A stretch of 64,000 bases of DNA from positions 496,001 through 560,000 of the forward strand of contig NZ_JAHVJQ010000001.1 of assembly GCF_019801145.1 (NCBI RefSeq), given 5' to 3'. Each line of letters opens with the position of its first letter. Within the stretch, counting starts at the first letter, position 1. The translations under genes and the position numbers were made by a program. Below the pieces are notes generated by a model. That model saw only the letters and a list, made by a program, of their open reading frames with translations. It made no database searches and was not told where the DNA came from. Shown here one piece after another: positions 39,689-49,698 of this stretch. The stretch is from Leisingera aquaemixtae (lineage in GTDB: Bacteria; Pseudomonadota; Alphaproteobacteria; Rhodobacterales; Rhodobacteraceae).

Positions 39689-40513
39689 TCAGTCGCGGCT
39701 GACCACCAGCCGCAGATGCGGTGCGCCGCTTCGTTTGGCAGAGGAAGGTTCGTCTGCCTGCGGCTTCTCATCCGCGCGCTCCGCACGGCTGCGGTCCAGC
39801 AATGCCCTGGCTTCCTCCAGCAGCGACCGCTCCGGCTTGAACCGCGCCTGTGTCTCTGCAAAACCCTGGTTCGGCTGGTTGACGCCGGTCTGCTCCGGCT
39901 CCGCCTCTTCCCGCGGCTTGGCCTTGAAGGCGGCAGACCCTGCGGAACTGCCCACTGCGCGCATCTCGATCGAGGTGATTGAGAACCGCTGCGAAGTGGC
40001 TGCTGTTCCCTCGTCCGCCACCAGGATGCCGAGCACCCGGCTGATATCTCCCAGGTCGCTGCGCAGCGGCAGCAGCAGCATGCGTGCTGCGCGCGGCGCC
40101 TTCTGGCGCGGTGCTTCGATCTGAAGCCCCAGTTCCACAACCGCCGGGGTTTCGAACATATGCTCCATCGCATTGCTCAGCTGCTTGCGGGCGTCGGCAG
40201 TGAAGAAGGCGGTCACCGGCATTCCGCGCACTTCCATTCCGGCCATCTCGTTGACCAGCGAACCGGCCAGGCGGAACCGGGCGATCCCGGGTGCGATGCG
40301 CTCCAGAATGAAGGTGTTGCTCAGGATGTTTTCCAGCCCGCGCGGATCGATCTGCGACCGGCTCGGAACATCATCGCCGCGGCGCAGCGCAGTCCAATAG
40401 GCCTCAGCCTGGCGGAGCGGCGACAGCGCGCCGCCTTTGCGGAAGCGGCTTATCGATACGACGTTTTCCTGCCCGCCGGGCAGGCCACGGCCACTGCGGC
40501 TGCCAAAAATCAT
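39689..40513 (-). CDS. PAS_5-type domain protein
   Basis: 274 residues. The first about 165 form the alphaproteobacterial PAS_5 domain: LRQAEAYWTALRRGDDVPSRSQIDPRGLENIL, TFILERIAPGIARFRLAGS and a CSRD-like RMLLLPLRSD strand. The C-terminal third is low-complexity, rich in Glu/Ala/Pro, and ends PHLRLVVSRD. PAS_5 proteins have no assigned function. The start at 40513 has GGGG eight bases upstream, better than the ATG nine codons earlier. Confidence 0.82.
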   Translation of the reverse strand: MIFGSRSGRGLPGGQENVVSISRFRKGGALSPLRQAEAYWTALRRGDDVPSRSQIDPRGLENILSNTFILERIAPGIARFRLAGSLVNEMAGMEVRGMPVTAFFTADARKQLSNAMEHMFETPAVVELGLQIEAPRQKAPRAARMLLLPLRSDLGDISRVLGILVADEGTAATSQRFSITSIEMRAVGSSAGSAAFKAKPREEAEPEQTGVNQPNQGFAETQARFKPERSLLEEARALLDRSRAERADEKPQADEPSSAKRSGAPHLRLVVSRD

Positions 40514-40753
40514 CTCATTATCCCCTGCAAAGCCGGCCATCCCGAAGATCCTGTGCAGCTCCTTGCTGCCTTAAGACTTAGGGCCGGTTTGGTTACCCTG
40601 AAGTTAAGATGACACAATCTAATTCAAATTTGGACTAAATCTTAAAGCAATGGTTAACGCCCTTGCGCGGGGGTGTTTTTGCAAATGCGCTTGCACCCTG
40701 TACTTTCCAGACAGTAGAGCAGACCAATCACCAGCGAAATGAGGGCCATCCGC

Positions 40754-41650
40754 ATGACCATCCGCAGCATGACCGCCTTTGCCTCGGCGCAGGGCAGTTC
40801 CGATCAGCACAGCTGGAGCTGGGAACTCCGCTCGGTCAACGCCAAGGGGCTGGATCTGCGGCTCCGGGTGCCGGACTGGCTGGAAGGGCTTGAAAACAAC
40901 ACACGCGCTGCTCTGGCCAAGGCGCTGGCGCGGGGCAATGTATCGCTGACCCTGCGGATCACCCGCACCGAAGACAGCGCCGGCCAGGTGCAGGTCAACA
41001 CCGCTGTTCTGCAATCGGTGGTCAAGGCGCTGGGAGAGGCGCAATCCATGGCCAAGCAGAACCGGGTGGAGGTGCGCGCGGCCTCGGCGGCTGAGCTTCT
41101 GTCCTTCAAGGGCGTGCTGGAACAGTCCGCGGGCGACGATGATCCGGCGCCGCTGGTTGCCGCGCTCGGCAAGGAACTGGAAACCCTTGTGGCGGAATTC
41201 GTGCAGATGCGCGAGGCCGAGGGGGCTGCGCTTGCCGTAATCCTTAACGGCCAGCTGGAGCAGGTCGCGGCCCTGACCGCCCTGGCGGCAGAGCGCGCGG
41301 ACGAGCGCAAGGCGAAGATGGCCGAAACGCTGAAGGCCAACCTGGCCCGCGTCATGGACAACGCCGACGGTGCCGATCCGGACCGTGTGGCGCAGGAGCT
41401 GGCATTGATTGCGGTCAAGGCGGATGTGACTGAAGAACTTGACCGTCTTGGCGCCCACGTCGCCGCCGCGCGCGATCTGCTGGTCAAGGGCGGCGCGGTG
41501 GGCCGCAAGCTCGACTTCCTGATGCAGGAATTCAACCGCGAGGCCAACACGCTCTGCTCAAAAGCCCAGAACAGCGGCTTGACGGCGGTAGGGCTTGAGC
41601 TGAAAACCGTGATCGACCAGATGCGCGAGCAGGTGCAGAACATAGAATAA
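40754..41650 (+). CDS. YicC family protein (endoribonuclease YicC-like)
   Basis: 298 residues. It begins [14 protein letters not shown], the YicC signature opening, contains [26 protein letters not shown] and ends with the DUF1732 region, [38 protein letters not shown]. coli YicC is an endoribonuclease. GAGGG eight bases upstream supports this start over an ATG five codons earlier. It precedes gmk by 16 bases, a frequent pairing, and the two are probably co-transcribed. Confidence 0.92.
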   Translation: MTIRSMTAFASAQGSSDQHSWSWELRSVNAKGLDLRLRVPDWLEGLENNTRAALAKALARGNVSLTLRITRTEDSAGQVQVNTAVLQSVVKALGEAQSMAKQNRVEVRAASAAELLSFKGVLEQSAGDDDPAPLVAALGKELETLVAEFVQMREAEGAALAVILNGQLEQVAALTALAAERADERKAKMAETLKANLARVMDNADGADPDRVAQELALIAVKADVTEELDRLGAHVAAARDLLVKGGAVGRKLDFLMQEFNREANTLCSKAQNSGLTAVGLELKTVIDQMREQVQNIE

Positions 41651-41666
41651 GAAAAGGAGTGCCCAG

Positions 41667-42308
41667 ATGGCGGACCGCCGCGGCCTTTTGATCATCCTCT
41701 CATCGCCTTCGGGCGCAGGCAAATCCACCCTGGCCCGCCGCCTGATGGCCTGGGACCCGGGCCTGAAGTTCTCGGTTTCTGCCACCACGCGCGCGCCGCG
41801 CCCGGGAGAGGAGCACGGACGCGAATACTACTTCATGTCCGAAGAAGCCTTCAAACAGCAGGTCGCCGAAGGGCAGATGCTGGAGCACGCCCACGTCTTC
41901 GGCAATTTCTACGGCTCACCCGCCGGCCCGGTGAAGGACACCATCGAGGCCGGCGAGGATGTGCTGTTCGATGTGGACTGGCAGGGCGAGATCCAGATCC
42001 GCAACTCCGATCTGGGCAAGCACGCGCTGTCGATCTTCATCCTGCCTCCTTCGATCACGGAACTGCGCCGCCGCCTGGAAACCCGGGCTCAGGACAGCGC
42101 CGAGGTGATCTCCAAGCGGATGATGAAAAGCTGGGATGAGATCAGCCACTGGGGCTATTATGATTACGTGCTGGTCAACGATGATCTGGACGAGACCGAG
42201 GCCAAGCTGAAGATCATCGTCGAGGCCGAGCGCATGCGCCGCATCCAGCAGCCCAAGCTGCAGGAGCATGTGCGCGCCCTGCAAACCCAGTTCGAGGAAC
42301 AGTCATGA
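41667..42308 (+). CDS. gmk: Guanylate kinase
   Basis: 213 residues. The P-loop is [11 protein letters not shown] (about 11-21) and the GMP-binding region reads [20 protein letters not shown]. The LID and core contain [11 protein letters not shown] and [17 protein letters not shown]. It phosphorylates GMP to GDP. Its stop overlaps the start of the gamma carbonic anhydrase gene by 4 bases. Confidence 0.96.
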   Translation: MADRRGLLIILSSPSGAGKSTLARRLMAWDPGLKFSVSATTRAPRPGEEHGREYYFMSEEAFKQQVAEGQMLEHAHVFGNFYGSPAGPVKDTIEAGEDVLFDVDWQGEIQIRNSDLGKHALSIFILPPSITELRRRLETRAQDSAEVISKRMMKSWDEISHWGYYDYVLVNDDLDETEAKLKIIVEAERMRRIQQPKLQEHVRALQTQFEEQS

Positions 42309-42826
42309 CTCTTTACGCTCTTGGCGCGCACCAGCCGCAGATCCACGAAGACACATGGGTGGCCCCCGATGCCAACCTGATCGGAAAGGTGGTGATGGAG
42401 GCAGGCTCCTCGGTCTGGTTCGGCGTCACCATCCGCGCCGACCACGAGGAAATCCGCATCTGCGAAGGCACCAATGTGCAGGAAAACGTGGTGATGCATA
42501 TTGATGCGGGCTATCCGCTGACCATCGGCAGGAACTGCACCATCGGCCACAAGGCAATGCTGCACGGCTGCACCATTGGCGAAAACACACTGGTCGGCAT
42601 GGGCGCCACCATCCTGAACGGTGCGAAGATCGGCAAGAACTGCCTGATCGGGGCCGGGGCCTTGATCACCGAGAACAAGGAAATCCCCGACAACTCCCTG
42701 GTGATGGGCAGCCCTGGCAAGGTGGTGCGCGAGGTGGATGCGGCGCTGGCTGAAAAACTCACCCAAAGCGCGCTGCTCTACCAGGACAACATGCGCGGCT
42801 TCCGGGCGGAGCTGAAGCCGCTGTAG
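42305..42826 (+). CDS. Gamma carbonic anhydrase family protein
   Basis: 173 residues, a left-handed beta-helix of hexapeptide repeats with a C-terminal helix. The three zinc His are His65 (VVMHID), His82 (TIGHKAML) and His87 (MLHGC), at gamma-class spacing. Members (YrdA, CaiE, PaaY) are sometimes active carbonic anhydrases or thioesterases. It is translationally coupled to gmk (ATGA). Confidence 0.9.
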   Translation: MTLYALGAHQPQIHEDTWVAPDANLIGKVVMEAGSSVWFGVTIRADHEEIRICEGTNVQENVVMHIDAGYPLTIGRNCTIGHKAMLHGCTIGENTLVGMGATILNGAKIGKNCLIGAGALITENKEIPDNSLVMGSPGKVVREVDAALAEKLTQSALLYQDNMRGFRAELKPL

Positions 42827-42921
42827 CCTGGGCCTTGGGCGGCGGACGGCTGCGCTGGCCTTGCCACAATAGATTTACACGGCGGCGGTACTCAGGCCGG
42901 ACCTTCAACTGCGGGGACCAG

Positions 42922-43962
42922 ATGACGACGGAGCTGATTGACGGATTCCTGGCAGCCATCCCGCTGCCCGCCGTGCTGGTGGACCAGACAGAGCGTTTCA
43001 TCGCCGTGAACAGCGCCGCCGCTGCGCTTTTGGGGCAGGGGGTCAAGGGCCGCCATTTCGCGACCATCCTGCGCCAGCCCAGCGTTGCCACTGCCATCGA
43101 GGGCTGCCTGCGCGACCGCGAGGCCCGCACCGCGCGGCATCTGTCCAATGACGGCGCCCAGGACACCACCTTCACCGTCACCCTGCGCTATGTGCCGGGT
43201 ATCGGTGCCGTCGGCGGCGGCGCCGTGCTGGCCTGTTTTGATGACATTACGGAACGCGAGCAGGCCAGCCAGATGCGCCGCGACTTTGTCGGCAATGTCA
43301 GCCATGAGCTGCGCACGCCGCTGACCGCTCTCATCGGTTTCATCGAAACCCTGCGCGGACCGGCCAGGGACGACGCAAAAGCGCGCGACCGGTTTCTGAC
43401 CATCATGGAGGGCGAAGCCAGCCGGATGAACCGCCTGGTCGGGGATCTCTTGTCCCTCAACCGCGTGGAAAGCGAGGAGCGGGTGCGCCCCAAGGAGAAG
43501 GTGGACCTGTCCGGGCATCTGGCCTCCACGCTCAAGACACTGGCGCCGGTGGCTGAGGCCCGCGGCGCCACGATGACGCTGGAGGCGCCGGACGACCCCG
43601 TGTTTGTCACCGGCGACCCCGACCAGCTGCAGCAGGTCTTCACCAATCTGGTGGAAAACGCGGTGAAATACGGCGGCGACCAGGTTCGTGTGGTGCTCAG
43701 CTTCACCGGCCGCGACCTGGCGGTGCGCGCACCCGCTGCCCGCGTCCAGGTGATCGACAACGGCCCGGGAATCGATCCTGTCCACCTGCCGCGGCTGACA
43801 GAGCGCTTCTACCGCGCCGACAGCCACCGCTCGCGCGAGATGGGCGGCACCGGGCTGGGGCTGGCGATTGTAAAACACATCGTCAACCGCCACCGCGGAC
43901 GGCTCCGGGTTGAAAGCGAGCTGGGGCAAGGATCTGTTTTCACAGTGATATTGCCGGAATAA
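42922..43962 (+). CDS. phoR: Phosphate regulon sensor histidine kinase PhoR
   Basis: 346 residues: a PAS domain (about 1-110), a HisKA domain with GNVSHELRTPLTALIGF (phospho-acceptor His128), and an HATPase domain with NLVENAVKYGG (N box), VIDNGPGID (G1) and GTGLGLAIV (G2). It lies upstream of the pst operon, which supports PhoR rather than another kinase. Unlike E. coli PhoR there is no hydrophobic anchor before the PAS domain. GGGGA upstream supports this start, and the upstream in-frame extension is hydrophilic too. It should phosphorylate PhoB, encoded at the far end of the pst operon. Confidence 0.9.
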   Translation: MTTELIDGFLAAIPLPAVLVDQTERFIAVNSAAAALLGQGVKGRHFATILRQPSVATAIEGCLRDREARTARHLSNDGAQDTTFTVTLRYVPGIGAVGGGAVLACFDDITEREQASQMRRDFVGNVSHELRTPLTALIGFIETLRGPARDDAKARDRFLTIMEGEASRMNRLVGDLLSLNRVESEERVRPKEKVDLSGHLASTLKTLAPVAEARGATMTLEAPDDPVFVTGDPDQLQQVFTNLVENAVKYGGDQVRVVLSFTGRDLAVRAPAARVQVIDNGPGIDPVHLPRLTERFYRADSHRSREMGGTGLGLAIVKHIVNRHRGRLRVESELGQGSVFTVILPE

Positions 43963-43987
43963 CCAACCCCGGGTTTCTGGGCGAGAC

Positions 43988-44027
43988 AATGCCGCCGCCG
44001 GTTTTTCCGGCGGCGGCATTGCCGTTT
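43988..44027 (+). terminator. Terminator of phoR
   Basis: A perfect 14-bp stem (AATGCCGCCGCCGG/CCGGCGGCGGCATT, T5 loop) followed by GCCGTTTT. It separates phoR from the pst transcript. Confidence 0.88.
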
Positions 44028-44058
44028 TGTGTCAGAATTTTTTCTGCAGAAACCCGGT

Positions 44059-44087
44059 TTGTCATGCAGCTGTTACACTCGTGTCAC
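44059..44087 (+). promoter_or_regulatory. Triple Pho box upstream of pstS
   Basis: Three 7-base direct repeats with exact 11-base period: TTGTCAT (44059), CTGTTAC (44070) and GTGTCAC (44081), separated by GCAG and ACTC. This matches the CTGTCAT-N4-CTGTCAC Pho box extended by one unit. It ends 80 bases before the pstS ATG and should bind PhoB-P to activate pstSCAB-phoU-phoB. Confidence 0.87.
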
Positions 44088-44167
44088 AAAAGCCTCATCA
44101 GCAGCTTCTAGGAGAGGCGGCAAGATCATCACGGGGTGATCGAACTTTGAAACTCTTGGAGACACAA

Positions 44168-45208
44168 ATGTCCTTTGTGAAACTGACCGCTTCCGCCCTG
44201 GCGATTTCCGCCGTTTCCGCCACCGCAGCCGCCGCGCGTGACCAGGTGCAGGTTGCCGGTTCGTCCACCGTTCTGCCCTACGCCTCCATCGTGGCAGAAG
44301 CCTTTGGCGAGAACTTCGACTTCCCGACCCCGGTTGTGGAATCCGGCGGCTCTTCCGCCGGCCTCAAGCGTTTCTGCGAAGGCGTCGGTGAAAACACCAT
44401 CGACATCGCCAACGCCTCGCGCAAGATCAAGGACAAGGAAATCGCCGCTTGCGCCGAAAACGGCGTGACCGACATCATCGAAGTCCGCATCGGTTATGAC
44501 GGCATCGTCTTTGCCTCCGACATCAATGCCAACTCCTTCGAATTCACCCCGGCCGACTGGTTCCTGGCGCTGTCCGACAAGGTGCTGGTTGACGGCGCGC
44601 TGGCCGACAACCCGAACACCACCTGGGCCGACGTGAACGCCGATTTCCCGGCCGTGGACATCCAGGCCTTCATTCCGGGCACCAAGCACGGCACCCGTGA
44701 AGTGTTCGAAGACAAGGTGATCCTGGCTGGCTGCGAGGAAACCGGCGCCTTTGAAGCCTTCAAGGAAGCCAACGGCGGCGACGAGAAAGCTGCCGAGAAA
44801 GCCTGCATCGCCCTGCGCACCGACGGCAAGTCGGTTGACATCGACGGCGACTACACCGAGACCCTGGCCCGCATCGAAAGCAACAAGGACGGCATCGGCG
44901 TCTTTGGCCTGGCTTTCTACGAGAACAACACCGACAAGCTGCAGGTTGCCACCATGTCCGGCGTTGTGCCCTCCACCGAAAGCATCGCAACCGGGGAATA
45001 CCCGGTGTCCCGCCCGCTGTTCTTCTACATCAAGAAGGCCCACATCGGTGTGATCCCGGGCCTCAAGGAATACGCTGAATTCTTCGTCGCGGATGAAGTT
45101 GCCGGTGAAGACGGCCCGCTGGCCGAATACGGCCTGGTGGCTGACCCGGAACTGGCGGACACCCAGGAAGCGGTTGCCAGCGAAGCTGTGATGGGCGGCA
45201 ACTCCTGA
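44168..45208 (+). CDS. pstS: Phosphate ABC transporter substrate-binding protein PstS
   Basis: 346 residues. A signal peptide (MSFVKLTASALAISAVSATAAAA) is followed by the phosphate-binding core: VAGSSTVLPYA, VVESGGSSAGLKRFCEG, DIANASRKIKD and the phosphate-contact region GTKHGTREVFEDKV. It captures periplasmic phosphate for PstCAB. GGAG lies six bases before the ATG. It is first in the pst operon, behind a Pho box. Confidence 0.96.
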   Translation: MSFVKLTASALAISAVSATAAAARDQVQVAGSSTVLPYASIVAEAFGENFDFPTPVVESGGSSAGLKRFCEGVGENTIDIANASRKIKDKEIAACAENGVTDIIEVRIGYDGIVFASDINANSFEFTPADWFLALSDKVLVDGALADNPNTTWADVNADFPAVDIQAFIPGTKHGTREVFEDKVILAGCEETGAFEAFKEANGGDEKAAEKACIALRTDGKSVDIDGDYTETLARIESNKDGIGVFGLAFYENNTDKLQVATMSGVVPSTESIATGEYPVSRPLFFYIKKAHIGVIPGLKEYAEFFVADEVAGEDGPLAEYGLVADPELADTQEAVASEAVMGGNS

Positions 45209-45233
45209 TCGCCCCGCGCGTTATCTGAACCTC

Positions 45234-45259
45234 GCCGGGGCGGAGCCATCCGCCCCGGC
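45234..45259 (+). repeat. Intercistronic hairpin between pstS and pstC
   Basis: GCCGGGGCGGA/TCCGCCCCGGC, a perfect 11-bp stem with 4-base loop followed by a pyrimidine-rich tail. It is likely to raise PstS over PstCAB by partial termination or by protecting the pstS message. Confidence 0.75.
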
Positions 45260-45320
45260 TCTTACTTTCCGCGGCAGGGCTGCCGCAGCCGAAACACCAC
45301 CGCCAAAACCGGAGCTTTTC

Positions 45321-46793
45321 ATGCCCACTTTCTGGCTTGTTGCCCTCCTGCTTGCGCTTTCCGCCGCCGGCTATTTCGGCGGGCGCCGCCGCGCGATTGC
45401 CTCCGCTGCGGGCAACGTCAAAGACCTTCACTCACTGCCTTCTTATTATGGCTACCACGTTGCCCTGGCCGCCTTTGTTCCGGCCATCGCGGCATTGGCG
45501 ATCTGGCTGCTGGTCCAGCCGATGTTCATCGAGTCCCGCGTCTCCGGCATGATCCCGGCAGAGGCGGTTCCGGAAAATTCCACCATTGGCCTGGTGATGA
45601 GCGACGTGCGCCGGGTGGCCGAAGGGCTGGACCTGGCGGTGGAGCAGGGGCTTCTGACGGCCCGCGAGGCTCGCAATGTGGCTGGTGGCGAGCAGGACAT
45701 CCGCGCCCTGATGGGCGAAGTGGGCGTGGCCCTGGGCGACGATGTGCGCCCGGAAGTGCTGAATGCCTCCCAGGCCTACCGCAACCTGTCGAACACCGGC
45801 CGGGCCGCGATGACTGCCGTGGTGGCGCTGCTGTCGCTTGGCGGCTTTGCCTGGGCCTACAGCCGCATCCACAAGGATTTCCGCGCCCGCAACGTGGTGG
45901 AGCGCGCGGTGCTGGCGCTGTTGATCATGGCGGCGTCGCTGGCGATCCTGACCACCATCGGCATCGTTCTGTCGATGCTGTTTGAAACCAAGAACTTCTT
46001 CGGCCTGCACTCCTGGACCGATTTCTTCTTCGGCTCCACCTGGGCGCCCAATTTCCGGGGTGGCAGCGAACTGTCGATCCTGCCGCTCTTGTGGGGCACG
46101 CTCTACATCTCCTTCATTGCTCTGCTGGTTGCGGTTCCCGTCGGCCTGTTTGCCGCCGTTTACCTGTCGGAATACGCCAGCGGCGCGGTGCGCTCCTTTG
46201 CCAAGCCGCTACTGGAAATCCTCGCGGGCATTCCCACCATCGTCTACGGCCTGTTTGCGCTGCTGACCGTTGGCCCGGCGCTGGCCAGCCTCTTTGCCAA
46301 AGGCGGGTTCCTGGGGGTCGAGTGGATGGCAGGCGCTACCTCGGTGCTGACCGCAGGGCTGGTGATGGGCATCATGCTGATCCCCTTCGTCTCCTCCCTG
46401 TCCGATGACATCATCAACGCGGTGCCGCAGGCGTTGCGCGACGGCTCTCTGGGGCTCGGCGCGACCAAATCCGAAACCGTGCGCCAGGTGGTGATGCCGG
46501 CCGCACTTCCGGGCATCGTCGGCGCGGTTCTGCTGGCCGCCTCGCGCGCCATCGGCGAGACCATGATCGTGGTGATGGGGGCAGGGGCGATTGCCAAGTT
46601 CTCCGCCAATCCGCTGGAGTCGATGACCACCATCACCACCCGCATTGTCAGCCAGCTGACCGGCGACACCGACTTTGCCAGCCCGGAAACGCTGGTTGCC
46701 TTTGCCCTGGGCCTGACGCTGTTTGTCCTGACCCTCGGCCTGAACGTCCTGGCGCTCTACATCGTGCGCAAATACCGGGAGCAGTACGAATAA
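45321..46793 (+). CDS. pstC: Phosphate ABC transporter permease PstC
   Basis: 490 residues, much longer than E. coli PstC (319) because of an N-terminal extension: a first helix, then a segment with TM helices and a periplasmic portion (to about residue 200). The C-terminal BPD_transp_1 core includes FFFGSTWAP, ILPLLWGTLYISFIALLVAVP, LEILAGIPTIVYGLFAL, the coupling loop PQALRDGSLGLGATKSETVRQVVMP and AIGETMIVV. It shares one base with pstA (TAATG). Confidence 0.94.
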   Translation: MPTFWLVALLLALSAAGYFGGRRRAIASAAGNVKDLHSLPSYYGYHVALAAFVPAIAALAIWLLVQPMFIESRVSGMIPAEAVPENSTIGLVMSDVRRVAEGLDLAVEQGLLTAREARNVAGGEQDIRALMGEVGVALGDDVRPEVLNASQAYRNLSNTGRAAMTAVVALLSLGGFAWAYSRIHKDFRARNVVERAVLALLIMAASLAILTTIGIVLSMLFETKNFFGLHSWTDFFFGSTWAPNFRGGSELSILPLLWGTLYISFIALLVAVPVGLFAAVYLSEYASGAVRSFAKPLLEILAGIPTIVYGLFALLTVGPALASLFAKGGFLGVEWMAGATSVLTAGLVMGIMLIPFVSSLSDDIINAVPQALRDGSLGLGATKSETVRQVVMPAALPGIVGAVLLAASRAIGETMIVVMGAGAIAKFSANPLESMTTITTRIVSQLTGDTDFASPETLVAFALGLTLFVLTLGLNVLALYIVRKYREQYE

Positions 46794-48157
46794 TGACTGA
46801 CCTCAGCCAATCCCCCGCAGGCGCCGCACCGGAGCCCCGCAAACACGGCGGCTCGCTGCTGGAGCAGACCCCGCGCACCAAGCGCCGCAATGCTGCCGAG
46901 AAGCGCTTCCGCGCCTACGGCATCGCTGCCATCGCTGCAGGCCTTGTGATGCTGCTGATCCTGGTGACCACGATCGTCGGCAAGGGCACCGGTGCCTTTC
47001 AGCAGACTTTCGTCACCCTCGAAGTCGAACTGCTGGAAAGCAAGCTCGACAAGAAGGGCGAGCGCAACATCGAGGATATCAAGAAAGTCACCACCTTCGG
47101 CTATGCCCCGATCATCAAGGGCGCGATGGAGGCTGCGGTCGCCGAGTATGGCATCGAAACCAGCCTCAAGGCCAAGGAACTGGCCGGCATCCTGTCCAAG
47201 GATGTCGCCGCCCAGCTGCGCGACTACGTGATCGCCAACCCGGACCAGATCGGCCAGACGGTGGAGTTCCGCTTCCTCGCCTCCAGCCGCGTGGACGGCT
47301 ACCTGAAGGGCCGCGTGACCCGCGACAGCATCGTCAACGACAAGAACATCTCAGCCGAACAGCTTGATCTTGTTGATGCTTTGGCCGCGGCCGGAGTTTT
47401 GGAGAAAACCTTCAACCTTGATTTTATCACCGGTGCGGATGCATCCGACGCCCGTCCCGAAGCAGCTGGTATCGGCGTCTCCATGCTGGGCTCGCTGTTC
47501 ATGATGCTGGTGGTGCTGGCGCTAGCGCTGCCGATCGGCGTGGCCGCCTCGATCTACCTCGAGGAGTTTGCGCCGCAGAACTGGCTCACCGACATGATCG
47601 AGGTGAACATCTCCAACCTCGCCGCGGTTCCGTCGATCGTGTTCGGCATCCTGGGCCTTGCGGTGTTCATCAACTACATGCACCTGCCGACCTCGGCGCC
47701 GCTGGTGGGCGGCCTGGTGCTGACGCTGATGACCCTGCCGACCATTATCATCTCCACCCGAGCCTCGCTGAAGGCGGTGCCGCCGTCGATCCGCGACGCC
47801 GCGCTGGGGGTCGGGGCATCGAAAATGCAGGCGGTGTTCCACCATGTGCTGCCGCTGGCCGCGCCGGGCATCCTGACCGGCACCATCATCGGGCTGGCAC
47901 AGGCGCTGGGGGAAACTGCTCCGCTGCTGCTGATCGGCATGGTCGGCTTCATCGCCTCCAACGCACCGGAAACGATTGCCGACGGCCTGCTGGCGCCGAA
48001 CTCCGCCATGCCTGCCCAGATCTACGAATGGGCCAAACGCGCCGACCCCGCGTTCTATGAGCGCGCCTGGGGCGGCATCATCATCCTACTCCTGTTCCTG
48101 GTGACCATGAACACCCTCGCGGTGATTCTGCGCCGCCGCTTTGAACGCCGCTGGTAA
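46793..48157 (+). CDS. pstA: Phosphate ABC transporter permease PstA
   Basis: 454 residues against 296 in E. coli. The extra N-terminal half (one TM helix near 45-62, then a soluble stretch to about 220) corresponds to the DUF3333-type extension of PstA. The permease core follows: [53 protein letters not shown] and [13 protein letters not shown] 14-base gap leads to pstB. Confidence 0.94.
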   Translation: MTDLSQSPAGAAPEPRKHGGSLLEQTPRTKRRNAAEKRFRAYGIAAIAAGLVMLLILVTTIVGKGTGAFQQTFVTLEVELLESKLDKKGERNIEDIKKVTTFGYAPIIKGAMEAAVAEYGIETSLKAKELAGILSKDVAAQLRDYVIANPDQIGQTVEFRFLASSRVDGYLKGRVTRDSIVNDKNISAEQLDLVDALAAAGVLEKTFNLDFITGADASDARPEAAGIGVSMLGSLFMMLVVLALALPIGVAASIYLEEFAPQNWLTDMIEVNISNLAAVPSIVFGILGLAVFINYMHLPTSAPLVGGLVLTLMTLPTIIISTRASLKAVPPSIRDAALGVGASKMQAVFHHVLPLAAPGILTGTIIGLAQALGETAPLLLIGMVGFIASNAPETIADGLLAPNSAMPAQIYEWAKRADPAFYERAWGGIIILLLFLVTMNTLAVILRRRFERRW

Positions 48158-48170
48158 AAGGGGCATAGTA

Positions 48171-48968
48171 ATGAACGACATGACCTTGATGGATAAGACC
48201 GTGGACACTCAGAAAATCAAAATCGCCGCCAAGGATGTGAACGTCTACTACGGCGACACCCACGCGATCAAAGACGTGAATGTCGAGATTGAGGACAATA
48301 CCGTCACCGCCTTCATCGGCCCCTCCGGCTGCGGCAAGTCGACTTTCTTGCGCTGCCTGAACCGGATGAACGACACCATCAGCACCTGCAAGGTGAAGGG
48401 CGACATCCTGCTGGACGGCGAGGACATCTATGACAAGCGCGTTGACCCTGTGCAGCTGCGCGCCAAGGTCGGCATGGTGTTTCAGAAACCGAACCCGTTC
48501 CCCAAGTCGATCTACGACAATGTGGCCTATGGCCCGCGCATCCACGGCCTGGCGAAGAACAAGGCGGAACTGGATGAAATCGTGGAGAAATCCCTGCGCC
48601 GCGGTGCCATCTGGGATGAGGTGAAGGACCGCCTGGACGCCCCCGGCACCGGCCTGTCCGGCGGCCAGCAGCAGCGTCTGTGCATTGCCCGTGCGGTGGC
48701 CACCGAACCCGAGGTGCTGCTGATGGACGAACCCTGCTCGGCACTCGACCCCATCGCCACCGCCCAGGTGGAGGAGCTGATCGACGAGTTGCGCAGCCAG
48801 TACTCGGTGGTGATCGTCACCCACTCGATGCAACAGGCCGCCCGGGTCAGCCAGAAAACCGCGTTCTTCCATCTCGGCAGCCTGGTTGAGTTCGGCCACA
48901 CCGGCACGATCTTCACCAACCCCGAAGATCCGCGCACCGAAAGCTACATCACCGGCCGGATCGGCTGA
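48171..48968 (+). CDS. pstB: Phosphate ABC transporter ATPase PstB
   Basis: 265 residues. Walker [10 protein letters not shown], the PstB-typical [12 protein letters not shown], the Q-loop [11 protein letters not shown], signature [14 protein letters not shown] and Walker [17 protein letters not shown]. The C-terminus is the expected [26 protein letters not shown] upstream supports the start at 48171. It powers PstCA and with PhoU relays phosphate status to PhoR. Confidence 0.97.
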   Translation: MNDMTLMDKTVDTQKIKIAAKDVNVYYGDTHAIKDVNVEIEDNTVTAFIGPSGCGKSTFLRCLNRMNDTISTCKVKGDILLDGEDIYDKRVDPVQLRAKVGMVFQKPNPFPKSIYDNVAYGPRIHGLAKNKAELDEIVEKSLRRGAIWDEVKDRLDAPGTGLSGGQQQRLCIARAVATEPEVLLMDEPCSALDPIATAQVEELIDELRSQYSVVIVTHSMQQAARVSQKTAFFHLGSLVEFGHTGTIFTNPEDPRTESYITGRIG

Positions 48969-48984
48969 TTTTAAGGAAAATCAA

Positions 48985-49695
48985 ATGTCTGCACAGCATA
49001 TTGCATCTGCATTCGACCGCGATCTGGAAGCCATTCAAGCGCAGATCATGAAGATGGGCGGTCTGGTCGAGGACGCCATCCGCGAGGCCGCCCGCGCGCT
49101 GGAAACCCGGGACGAGGAACTGGCGCTGACCGTGCGCCAGGGCGACAAGGCCATCGACGGGCTGGAAGAGCTGATCAACGAGGAAACCGCCCGCCTGATC
49201 GCGCTGCGCTCGCCCGCTGCCTCCGATCTGCGGCTGGTGCTGTCGGTGATGAAGATTGCCGGCAACCTGGAACGTATTGGCGACTATGCGAAAAACATGG
49301 CCAAGCGCACCGGTGTTCTGGCCCAGGGCCCCAACATCAGCGAAGGCGCCGCCGCGCTGCGCCGGATGGCGCGCGAGGTGGAGCGGATGCTGAAGGACGC
49401 GCTGGATTCCTATATTCAGCGGGATGTCGAACTGGCAGCCGACGTGATCGCCCGCGACCGGGATGTGGACCAGATGTACAATGCCCTGTTCCGCGAGTTC
49501 CTCACCCACATGATGGAGGACCCGCGCAACATTTCGGCCTGTATGCACCTGCATTTCATTGCAAAAAACACCGAGCGCATGGGCGACCACGTGACCGCGA
49601 TTGCCGAACAGGTGATCTATCTGGTGACCGGCGAAAAGCCGGAGGAAGACCGCAAGAAAGCGGACACGACCTCGACCACACCGCAGGAGATCTGA
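48985..49695 (+). CDS. phoU: Phosphate signalling protein PhoU
   Basis: 236 residues, two repeated three-helix PhoU bundles. The metal-binding patterns are LRLVLSVMKIAGNLERIGDYAKN and ISACMHLHFIAKNTERMGDHVTAIAEQ (E-R-x-G-D in each). It keeps PhoR in the phosphatase state when phosphate is plentiful and restrains PstB. AAGGA precedes the ATG, 16 bases after pstB. Confidence 0.96.
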   Translation: MSAQHIASAFDRDLEAIQAQIMKMGGLVEDAIREAARALETRDEELALTVRQGDKAIDGLEELINEETARLIALRSPAASDLRLVLSVMKIAGNLERIGDYAKNMAKRTGVLAQGPNISEGAAALRRMAREVERMLKDALDSYIQRDVELAADVIARDRDVDQMYNALFREFLTHMMEDPRNISACMHLHFIAKNTERMGDHVTAIAEQVIYLVTGEKPEEDRKKADTTSTTPQEI

Positions 49696-49698
49696 CCA

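Noticed and set aside
40640-40660. CtrA-like site (TTAA-N8-TTAAC) upstream of yicC
   Set aside because: Spacing is 8 instead of the 7 bases of the CtrA consensus and no cell-cycle gene is adjacent.
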